Positions 6,039 to 11,585 of a stretch of DNA of 11,585 bases are shown in pieces; the first letter of the stretch is position 1, and each line of letters opens with the position of its first letter. The notes under the pieces are model-generated. The model saw only the letters and a list, made by a program, of their open reading frames with translations, had not been told where the DNA came from and made no database searches. Position numbers and translations under genes: made by a program. The DNA is from Desulfobacula sp. (GTDB taxonomy: Bacteria > Desulfobacterota > Desulfobacteria > Desulfobacterales > Desulfobacteraceae). The DNA is taken from positions 1 to 11,585 of the forward strand of contig JAQICW010000335.1 in the NCBI GenBank assembly GCA_027858355.1, read 5' to 3'.

Positions 6039-7181
6039 TTAAAACCTTTCAATCAATTTGTTGATCAGAAATGTGCTTTCACGCATTGCCTGCTCGCTAA
6101 AGGGACCAAACCATTGAGCAATATGGTCGAATTTTTCAATAAAAAGATGTTTGTCATTGGCTTCCAGCATTTCAAGATGATTATTTAAGGATGCAATATA
6201 GTCTTTTAAAAGTTGCCGCCGTTGTTTTGTCGCAAAAATAATTTCAGAGTAAAGAGAAGCATCCTGGGCAAACAACCTGCCCACCATTCCCAGCTCAAGA
6301 CGATAAATCGGGCTTGAAAACTCAAGGGTCCTTTCAATGCTGGCATTTTTTTCATATAAAAACTGTCCAAAACTAAAGGTGGCAAAATGGCGCAAAGCCT
6401 GGACAATGTCCATGATTTCATCATGTTCTTTTGCACTGCAAGGAACAATAACAGCACCCCAGCGGGTCAGCTGGTCCACCAGCCACTCGCAGTGATTCGA
6501 ATCCCTTCCCGGGGTAACAATAACGATCTGTTTGTCAAGAGAGCCTGAATCAGGACCAAATAAAGGGTGAAGGCCTGTCACAGGCCCTGGATGTGCATCC
6601 AGCATTTTTTCCAATGGCCTGGCTTTTATGCTGGTCAGGTCGGCAAGAATGGTATTCGGTCCAAGAAATGGCGCAATCTCTTCAATAATATCGCAGGTTT
6701 TCTCAATGGGAACGCAGATAAGGGCAAGATCAATATTTTCGCAAAGCTGTTTTGCTTTGTTCCAATCCTTTTTTTCAAGGATCCTGACCTCATAACCGGA
6801 TTTGTGAAAGAGTGAAGCAAAAAATTGCCCCATCTGGCCATCACCCCCAATGATTAAAATACTGGTGTCCGGCCTGACACCTTTACTTTGCATTTGGTCT
6901 ATCTGCTTTACACGGGACTGCTTTAAAATTATCCGATAAAGGTCTTCCATGAAATCCGGGTCAAGATTTGCTTTGGCAGCCTGTACCCGAAGTTTTGAAA
7001 TCAGATCTTCTTCTCTTGCAGGATGGTACACCGGGATATTGTGCTTTTTTTTTAATTTGACCACCTTTTCAACCTGGCCCTGTCGTTGGGCAAGAAGGGA
7101 AAGTATCTGCCAATCAATTTCATCAATTTGTGCCCGTAAGGCAAGGATCTCTTTGTCAAATTTAAGTTGGTCTTTTTCCAT
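6039..7181 (-). CDS. tyrA: Bifunctional chorismate mutase / prephenate dehydrogenase (T-protein)
   Basis: This 380-residue cytosolic enzyme converts chorismate to prephenate and oxidatively decarboxylates prephenate to 4-hydroxyphenylpyruvate for tyrosine synthesis. The AroQ-type chorismate mutase domain spans about 9-95, with R16 and R33 in expected active-site positions (LRAQIDEID, AQRQ) and the HPAREEDL segment at 53-60. The dehydrogenase follows, with an NAD-binding IIGGDGQMG loop (110-118), catalytic-type H205 in GLHPLFGPDSGSL, and H265 in QALRHFATF. The closing SSPIYRLELGMVGRLFAQD block is strongly conserved. Length and layout match the enterobacterial T-protein (about 373 residues). 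The ATG at 7181 has only a weak purine-rich leader (AAAAAAAAGAAAAAAC). The gene lies 98 bp downstream of the toxin gene on the same strand, with no clear terminator between, so read-through is possible. Confidence 0.95.
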   Translation of the reverse strand: MEKDQLKFDKEILALRAQIDEIDWQILSLLAQRQGQVEKVVKLKKKHNIPVYHPAREEDLISKLRVQAAKANLDPDFMEDLYRIILKQSRVKQIDQMQSKGVRPDTSILIIGGDGQMGQFFASLFHKSGYEVRILEKKDWNKAKQLCENIDLALICVPIEKTCDIIEEIAPFLGPNTILADLTSIKARPLEKMLDAHPGPVTGLHPLFGPDSGSLDKQIVIVTPGRDSNHCEWLVDQLTRWGAVIVPCSAKEHDEIMDIVQALRHFATFSFGQFLYEKNASIERTLEFSSPIYRLELGMVGRLFAQDASLYSEIIFATKQRRQLLKDYIASLNNHLEMLEANDKHLFIEKFDHIAQWFGPFSEQAMRESTFLINKLIERF

Positions 7182-7279
7182 GTTTTTTCTTTTTTTTAAT
7201 TGTTAATCGGTTTTGTCGACCGGGTTGGCTATCCCGTAGTGAATGCGATTGTTGTCTCTCCACTGTCTTTGTTCCTAAT

Positions 7280-7591
7280 TTATAAACCTAATGCAAATAA
7301 GACTGCTTGCCGCACTTGTTCTTTTTTTTGCGGGGAAAGAGTCGTAATGAGTGAACCCAGTTTCCCTTTTGAGACTGTCTGGATATGATCAAAATTGATG
7401 GTGCAATCTCTTGGCATACCATCAATTTTCGACAAAAAGACTTCGCTTGCTATATCTCTGATTGTTGATGTGATCGGTGCAATAGTAACTTCTCCAAGGT
7501 ATTCCAAAATGGAGTTGCGGGTCAAAATCAACACGGGACGTTTCTTGTCGGGTGCTTTAAATGTATACCATCTAATCTCTCCTTTCTTCAT
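7280..7591 (-). CDS. MazF/PemK-family type II toxin (endoribonuclease)
   Basis: This 103-residue protein matches the MazF/PemK fold. It opens with KKGEIRWYTF, then KKRPVLILTRN (17-26, with R25 in the position of the conserved arginine). VTIAPITSTIRD (35-46) carries the conserved Ser/Thr region, and CTINFDHIQTVSKGKLG (63-79) is the third conserved block. Such toxins cleave mRNA at short motifs and are held inactive by the cognate antitoxin. The gene overlaps the antitoxin by four bases (ATGA, 7588-7591), with a G-run serving as ribosome binding site, so translation is probably coupled. All visible conserved blocks are intact and the length is normal, so it appears functional. The cleavage motif cannot be predicted. 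Confidence 0.92.
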   Translation of the reverse strand: MKKGEIRWYTFKAPDKKRPVLILTRNSILEYLGEVTIAPITSTIRDIASEVFLSKIDGMPRDCTINFDHIQTVSKGKLGSLITTLSPQKKEQVRQAVLFALGL

Positions 7592-7821
7592 TCATCCCCC
7601 CAATTTTGCTCCTCTTCCCACACGCTGAACTCTTCCTTATTCACAGGATGCAACTCATATCCCCTCCTGTGCTTCTCTTCAAGACGGCTAATACTAAAAT
7701 TATTAATTGCATCTCGTAAAGCATTACGTGTGAAAGCAGATCGTGTCGTTTTGAGTTCTTTGACCACCTTGTCGACAGACTGAACCAAGTTGTCATCCAG
7801 GGTCATTTGTATAGTTCGCAT
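7588..7821 (-). CDS. Ribbon-helix-helix antitoxin of the MazF-type module
   Basis: This 77-residue protein has an N-terminal ribbon-helix-helix pattern: a beta strand (MRTIQMTL), helix 1 (DDNLVQSVDKVVKEL), then T-T-R-S-A-F-T-R-N-A-L-R-D-A-I as the turn and helix 2. An acidic, probably flexible C-terminus (EEFSVWEEEQNWGDE) should wrap the toxin. It would neutralise the toxin and autorepress the operon. The ATG at 7821 is chosen because GAGG lies seven bases upstream. An upstream in-frame GTG (7827) would fall in the spacer between that site and the ATG. The last codons overlap the toxin start. The pair is a standard type II toxin-antitoxin operon with antitoxin first. Confidence 0.9.
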   Translation of the reverse strand: MRTIQMTLDDNLVQSVDKVVKELKTTRSAFTRNALRDAINNFSISRLEEKHRRGYELHPVNKEEFSVWEEEQNWGDE

Positions 7822-7848
7822 ATGCACACCTCTATTTAATGTGGACAG

Positions 7849-7886
7849 ATATAGCTATATATACCCCAGGTAAAACATTAGATCAA
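7849..7886 (-). promoter_or_regulatory. Toxin-antitoxin promoter with palindromic operator
   Basis: On the minus strand TTGATC (7886-7881), a 17-bp spacer and TATATA (7863-7858) make a plausible sigma70 promoter about 40 bp upstream of the antitoxin ATG. A perfect 12-bp palindrome, ATATAGCTATAT (7849-7860), overlaps the -10 and the predicted start. It is well placed for autorepression by the ribbon-helix-helix antitoxin. Confidence 0.6.
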
Positions 7887-8182
7887 ATGATATTTAATAT
7901 TTTAAAAGAGTACGAAAACTAATAACCGATATGTACGGAGAATAATCAAGATTCCTTTCTGATATCCGACCTGTAAGTTTTTATGTTTATCCTTTTACAT
8001 GCAATTTTAATGGATAATTTCAAATTCAAGGTATCTGACTAATAATAAATCATAAACAGGGCAAAGGAAATAAAAAATAATCCAAGGGATTTGGGTTGTT
8101 AAACAGCTTGAAATGGTTTATAGAAAACAGGTGTTTTAATACAGAATAACTACCACAAACAAAGAACGGGAACCATAGTAAA
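7887..8182. other. AT-rich intergenic region between the toxin-antitoxin operon and the PilZ gene
   Basis: No gene is supported in this stretch. It must hold the promoter of the PilZ gene, but I see no convincing -35/-10 or -24/-12 pair. The only structure noted is a small inverted repeat, AAAACA-GG-TGTTTT (8124-8137), about 45 bp upstream of the PilZ start; it may be an operator or chance. Confidence 0.5.
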
Positions 8183-8593
8183 ATGCTGGATGAAATTATA
8201 AAAAAAGTTCGCAATCTTACCCATGATCAGCAAAAAGAGATTCTTGAAATCCTTAATACCTGGCAAGTCGGCAAACAAAGAGAATATCAACGTTTAAAAG
8301 CCAAATCAGATATTGATGTGGGGCTTGGTAACAGAGTCATTCAGACCGATACCATTGATATCAGTGCCAGTGGTCTTTACATCAACACCACTGGGAAATT
8401 TGAACCTGAGAAAATGGTGAAGGTTGTTTTTTCCGTTCCAGGTGCTGATAAATCCTTCAAGCTTCAAGGAATGATAGTCAGGGTGGAAGAAAATGGAATT
8501 GCCATACAATTTGAGAATATCACTCCCTATTTTAAGGGAATCCTTGATAATATTATCTGGGAAAACAAGAACCTGGGTGATGATTTTTCATAG
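8183..8593 (+). CDS. Single-domain PilZ protein (putative cyclic-di-GMP receptor)
   Basis: This 136-residue soluble protein has a short helical N-terminus (1-30) followed by a PilZ barrel. Both c-di-GMP signatures are visible: the R-x3-R pair R33 and R37 in QREYQRLK, and D59-x-S61-x2-G64 in DISASGLYI. The later VKVVFSVPGADKSFKLQGMIVRVEENGIAIQFENI gives the remaining strands. Such proteins change conformation on binding c-di-GMP and act on a partner controlling motility, exopolysaccharide or secretion; the partner is not evident here. The ATG at 8183 has only a weak ribosome site (ACGGGAAC about 12 bases upstream). A transporter gene follows after 72 bp on the same strand, without an evident terminator between. 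Confidence 0.87.
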   Translation: MLDEIIKKVRNLTHDQQKEILEILNTWQVGKQREYQRLKAKSDIDVGLGNRVIQTDTIDISASGLYINTTGKFEPEKMVKVVFSVPGADKSFKLQGMIVRVEENGIAIQFENITPYFKGILDNIIWENKNLGDDFS

Positions 8594-8665
8594 GAAAATA
8601 TTTTATCCTCTCCTTATCAAGAAGTCCCCTCTTCTATAGTTTAATCACAATAGGGAAATTTAATT

Positions 8666-9550
8666 TTGAAAATTCAGTTTAACATAAAGGTATTGCTGGG
8701 ATGCATTTGTATTTTCGGCTCTGCTTTCTTTTTTTACCTGGCCACAGTTATTATCAAGTGGGCCAAGATCAAAGGATTACATATTGATCCGGCACTTTTC
8801 GTGTTTGCAAGATTTTTTTTGGGATTTATCAGTGTACTGATCCTGCTTGCCCTTAAAAAGAAAAAAATCAAGATAAAAAAGAAACGATATCTAATTGGAA
8901 GGACGGTTTGCAATTGTGTTGCAGTATATTGTTTTTTTAAAGGTGTGGATTTAACATCTGTTGCCCAGGCCAATATTTTAAATATGACCTATCCATTGTT
9001 TATCGCAATTTTTTCATGGATGTTTTTAAAGGAACAGCGGGATGTGATTGCAATTATTGTTGTTATCATTGCATTTGCAGGGGTTTGGCTGATTCTTACA
9101 CCGGGAAAAATAAACTTTCATCTGAATTCTTTATGGGCGCTGGCATCAGGGATCAGTGCAGCGATTTCAATGATGTGCCTTAATCTTTCAAGGCAGGAAC
9201 ATGATACTGAAACCACCCTGTTTTTTTTATTTGGTCTTGGGTCTGTACTGATATATATTGCATTCTTTAATAAGATCCATATGCCCCAGTTTTTAGAGTT
9301 GAAATATCTTTTTTACTGTGCCATATCAGGCATTATCGGCCAATATCTGATTACCATCGGGTTTAAATATGTGACTGCCATTGAAGGGGGTATTATCTCT
9401 TCAACACGGATTCTGCTGGCCGCCGTGTTAGGCCCTGTCATTGCAATGGATCCGGCCCTTTCTGCTTCTGGATGGGCAGGGGCATTCTTAATTTTTAGCG
9501 GTAATATATTTTTAACTTTACGAAGGGCCAGAAAATCAAAGGGAAAATAG
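8666..9550 (+). CDS. EamA/DMT-family inner-membrane transporter
   Basis: This 294-residue protein is almost entirely hydrophobic, with about ten transmembrane segments in two EamA repeats (about 8-140 and 150-288). The first repeat shows the family's ARFFLG and FKGVDLTSVAQANILNMTYPLFIAIFSWMFLKEQ block. The second ends with a TAIEGGIISSTRILLAAVLGPVIA block and a basic tail (RRARKSKGK), expected in the cytoplasm. The family exports metabolites, amino acids or nucleotide precursors; the substrate is unknown. The start is TTG at 8666, with AGGG about ten bases upstream. The first internal Met lies far inside (in ANILNMTYP), so a non-ATG start is needed to keep the first repeat. A basic stretch KKKKIKIKKK separates early membrane helices. 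Confidence 0.88.
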   Translation: MKIQFNIKVLLGCICIFGSAFFFYLATVIIKWAKIKGLHIDPALFVFARFFLGFISVLILLALKKKKIKIKKKRYLIGRTVCNCVAVYCFFKGVDLTSVAQANILNMTYPLFIAIFSWMFLKEQRDVIAIIVVIIAFAGVWLILTPGKINFHLNSLWALASGISAAISMMCLNLSRQEHDTETTLFFLFGLGSVLIYIAFFNKIHMPQFLELKYLFYCAISGIIGQYLITIGFKYVTAIEGGIISSTRILLAAVLGPVIAMDPALSASGWAGAFLIFSGNIFLTLRRARKSKGK

Positions 9551-9562
9551 GTGAAATCCAGT

Positions 9563-9730
9563 CTATGTTAGTGCCTGACCGAAAACCCCGTGTTTGGGCG
9601 AAAAGTTGCCCATATACAAGGCGCAAAAAATTTTGAAACCGGAGTGTACTACTGTACATGAGGATTTCAGGATTTTGCAGCAACGCAGTAGATGGGTGAG
9701 TTTTCGTTCAAACACTATGTTAAGACCTGA
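9563..9730. repeat. Long imperfect palindrome (9590-9715) flanked by 16-bp direct repeats
   Basis: The arms run from GTGTTTG (9590) to CAAACAC (9715). They pair imperfectly throughout: CGAAAAgTtgCCCATaTAC on the left matches CGAAAACTCACCCATCTAC read on the other strand. The centre is GTAC-TACT-GTAC (9646-9657). Outside lie imperfect direct repeats CTATGTTAGTGCCTGA (9563-9578) and CTATGTTAAGACCTGA (9715-9730), 13 of 16 identical, resembling an aged target duplication. The right copy overlaps the stop codon of the MFS gene. The element lies between the convergent EamA and MFS genes and encodes no protein. I believe similar palindromes recur in Desulfobacterales genomes, but that is recollection, not a search. 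Confidence 0.65.
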
Positions 9731-10928
9731 TTCCGGGTTTAAGACGGGAAAGACACAGGCTTAATACAAGGCCCAAAAGGGCAACGCTTCCTAGAAACCA
9801 TGACCCGCACGACCACGACCCTGTCTGGGAAACAAGATATGCCAGCATCGGCGGACCCATTACCTGGCCTGCCTGTCCGCCCTGAATCACAAGCCCGTTA
9901 GTGGTTGCAATCAGGTTTTTTGAGGGTGCATAATCAGGGACTGCCCCAAGGATAGAGGCAGGGATTAAACCGCCAAAAATAGAAAAGATAAGACACCCTG
10001 TATAGTTTAATATAAAGCTAGCATCGGCAGAATATATGGCAATGGAACTCAATCCCATTACCGTGCAGGCAAATGCGATTAATTTCCATCGGTTGATGCC
10101 TCTTTTCAACAGCCTGCCACCTGCAAGGTTGCCAAAAATATTAACAAAGACCATGGCGGCCGTCAAAATCGAGGCCATGGATTTGGAAAATCCATATTTC
10201 TCAAGGATCAGTGTGGGTAAAAACCCCATGACTGTCAGCCATTGCAGGGCATAGGTGATAAAAATTAATGCAAGAATCAATGGCCCGGCGCTGGTGGATG
10301 TCCTTATAACATCCTGTATCAGTTTTTTGACGGTTACTGAAGTTGATTGGTTCATGAATTTGATATGGGACGTCTTTTTTGAAAGTAACAGGGTATAGGC
10401 CATCAATATGACGGCATTGATTTGCCAAAGGCCTTTCCAGTCCGTGCCCGTTAAAATAAATGGCACCAGGATCATCATCAAAGAGGCCCCGGCCGGAAGA
10501 TAACAGGTCCAGATGGAAAGGGCCACAGTCATATCTTTAGGCTTTACCACCTGGAAAATCAGTGTCGGGGCGCTGACAACAACTGCCAGGAAGCCGGCCC
10601 CTTCAAGAAACCTGGTTGCAAGCAATCCATAAAAGGAATCCGTCAAGGATCCCAGAAGACAGCCTGTAATTTGAAAGACAAGACCGGTAAGCATCAGGCG
10701 GCGGTGGCCAATGGCATCGGCAATTGCCCCTGTGAAGGCCCCAAGCAAAAGGCCGGTAAGATTAAAAATTGATAAAATCCATCCCGCATAAAACAGGCTG
10801 ATCACAAGATCAAGCCTGATATCTGACAAGACAGGTGGCACCTTGCCGACCTGAAAGGCAGACAGAATCCCGGCTCCGAACAGGATTAAAATAAGCCCCC
10901 AGGGGCTTTGATCTTTATTTTTAGTCAA
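9720..10928 (-). CDS. Major facilitator superfamily (MFS) transporter
   Basis: This 402-residue protein has about twelve hydrophobic segments. MFS motif A is visible between TM2 and TM3 as GAIADAIGHRR (67-77, with D71 and G74). The TM4 motif R106-FLEGAG follows at 106-112. The N-half resembles the cyanate/nitroimidazole-type (CynX/NimT-like) and general metabolite/H+ symporters, but no substrate can be assigned. The start is a TTG at 10928: it lies one base after the TAG of the upstream gene, with AAAAAAAGG overlapping that gene's end as ribosome site, and TM1 begins near residue 10, leaving no room for a later start. It is therefore probably translationally coupled to the radical-SAM-family gene, suggesting transport of a related compound. 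The stop codon falls inside the direct repeat bordering the long palindrome. Confidence 0.88.
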   Translation of the reverse strand: MTKNKDQSPWGLILILFGAGILSAFQVGKVPPVLSDIRLDLVISLFYAGWILSIFNLTGLLLGAFTGAIADAIGHRRLMLTGLVFQITGCLLGSLTDSFYGLLATRFLEGAGFLAVVVSAPTLIFQVVKPKDMTVALSIWTCYLPAGASLMMILVPFILTGTDWKGLWQINAVILMAYTLLLSKKTSHIKFMNQSTSVTVKKLIQDVIRTSTSAGPLILALIFITYALQWLTVMGFLPTLILEKYGFSKSMASILTAAMVFVNIFGNLAGGRLLKRGINRWKLIAFACTVMGLSSIAIYSADASFILNYTGCLIFSIFGGLIPASILGAVPDYAPSKNLIATTNGLVIQGGQAGQVMGPPMLAYLVSQTGSWSCGSWFLGSVALLGLVLSLCLSRLKPGIRS

Positions 10929-10929
10929 A

Positions 10930-11585
10930 CTACCTTTTTTTACGATTTTTAGGAATGATAGCTATGTCCCATAACAATCCCCTGAAACCAAACATTTTTA
11001 GTGCTCTCATCCTCATCTGGCCTTCTTCCGGTGGGAAAAACCGGTCTTTTTTCTTGTGGAAAGCGTCTTTGATTTTTATATCCATCCAGTTCTTATCAAC
11101 AAGAGGAGAAACATAATAGCAGGGTTTTAAGAGGTTGTCGTTACTGGAAATGATTCCTTCCTTAACGGCAATTTCACATAGTCCTGTTTTCGGAAGGATT
11201 CGGATGCCTGAAAATACAAAGACCGCACATTTTTTTAACCGGTCTATATTTTTTAATCCTTCCTGAACTGTTGCGCGTGTCTCTTTGGGTCCACCAAACA
11301 TGCCGCTTTGATCAAAGTAATACGCCACAAGTTCTTTTTCATAAAGTGGAGAGAAAAAACCATTTTGAGTGATGGGTGTTTTAAAGGGGTATATGATTTT
11401 TTTTGTTTTAACACCGGCTGAGATGGTATCAATCAGCTTATTAAACGAAATTTCCCCTTCTCCTACAATCCCGAAATCAGCATCCATAAATTTCAATATT
11501 TGTTCAGGCATTATTGAAAAAGCAGGCCCTCCCAGAATGATAGGTTTTCGTGAAATTTTTTGAATATGTTCAACCAGATTTTTAA
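10930..11585 (-). CDS. B12-binding radical-SAM-family protein, 5' partial, catalytic core apparently deleted
   Basis: The frame enters from the right edge (217 residues in the window). An ATG at 11511 is internal and is not the true start, because the frame reads through it within a conserved block. Residues 10-44 (KPIILGGPAFSIMPEQIL then FGIVGEGE) are the end of a cobalamin-binding Rossmann domain as in BchE-type enzymes. In those proteins a radical-SAM domain with a CxxxCxxC cluster should follow shortly after the YYFDQSGM stretch (88-95). Here M95 runs directly into FGGPKETRATVQEGL (96-110), a motif from near the end of the radical-SAM barrel, and then a C-terminal region. No CxxxCxxC exists; the only cysteines are C119, C136 and C155. 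I infer an in-frame loss of roughly 150-200 residues near 11290-11305. The product is probably catalytically dead. It is followed after 1 nt by the MFS gene. Confidence 0.78.
   Translation of the reverse strand, partial: KNLVEHIQKISRKPIILGGPAFSIMPEQILKFMDADFGIVGEGEISFNKLIDTISAGVKTKKIIYPFKTPITQNGFFSPLYEKELVAYYFDQSGMFGGPKETRATVQEGLKNIDRLKKCAVFVFSGIRILPKTGLCEIAVKEGIISSNDNLLKPCYYVSPLVDKNWMDIKIKDAFHKKKDRFFPPEEGQMRMRALKMFGFRGLLWDIAIIPKNRKKR

Noticed and set aside
7205..7245. Short inverted repeats (CGGT/ACCG and CGGG/CCCG) between toxin and tyrA, as a terminator.
   Set aside because: The stems are 4 bp and the following T/A run lies too far away; no convincing hairpin.
7839..7922. A 27-codon plus-strand ORF (starting MWTDIAIYTPGK) divergent from the antitoxin.
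   Set aside because: It has no ribosome binding site and overlaps the toxin-antitoxin operator and promoter. Its length is within chance expectation.
8089..8110. Possible sigma54 promoter upstream of the PilZ gene (GGG-N10-GC).
   Set aside because: Apart from the GG/GC spacing nothing matches the -24/-12 consensus.
8620..8635. Small hairpin AGAAG-TCCCCT-CTTCT between the PilZ and EamA genes, as a terminator.
   Set aside because: The stem is only 5 bp and no T-tract follows it.

Overview
The window looks like chromosome of an AT-rich Desulfobacterota (former deltaproteobacterial) bacterium, plausibly a Desulfobacterales sulfate reducer. This is inferred from protein style (a sigma54-dependent metal-stress system, a PilZ protein, a B12-binding radical-SAM relative), moderate-to-low GC, and a long imperfect palindrome of a type I associate with that group. 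No rRNA or tRNA is present to fix the taxonomy, so it remains an inference.

Layout. (1) 1-845, minus: a rhomboid intramembrane protease, running off the left edge, divergent from (2) a fumarylacetoacetate-hydrolase-family enzyme (945-1754, plus). A strong bidirectional hairpin terminator (1755-1794) separates it from (3) a ZraP/ZraSR-like envelope metal-stress locus. The periplasmic ZraP-like protein (minus) diverges from a histidine kinase and sigma54 response regulator (plus). The ~400-bp region between them reads as a shared enhancer region: a sigma54 -24/-12 promoter facing each way, two 18-bp direct repeats 33 bp apart in the middle (probable ZraR sites), an IHF-like site and a perfect inverted repeat. 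(4) Between the convergent zraR and tyrA genes is a 70-nt inverted repeat whose only two mismatches become G-U pairs in plus-strand RNA. (5) Minus strand 7821-6039: a ribbon-helix-helix antitoxin overlapping a MazF/PemK toxin, then bifunctional chorismate mutase/prephenate dehydrogenase (tyrA). (6) Plus strand 8183-9550: a small PilZ-domain protein and an EamA-family drug/metabolite transporter. (7) A 126-bp imperfect palindrome (9590-9715) flanked by imperfect 16-bp direct repeats. (8) Minus strand 11585-9720: a B12-binding radical-SAM-family protein that lacks its catalytic Cys cluster, apparently by internal in-frame deletion, followed after 1 nt by an MFS transporter.

How they work together. 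The clearest functional unit is zraP-zraSR. The kinase senses periplasmic metal or envelope stress (its periplasmic loop has a His/Met cluster) and phosphorylates the regulator. The regulator would bind the central repeats and drive RNA polymerase-sigma54 at both promoters, raising the ZraP chaperone and its own operon. The other blocks look like independent housekeeping or accessory units. I see no wholly new multi-gene system. The best leads are the regulatory architecture of the zra locus, the two long inverted repeats, and the core-less radical-SAM gene.
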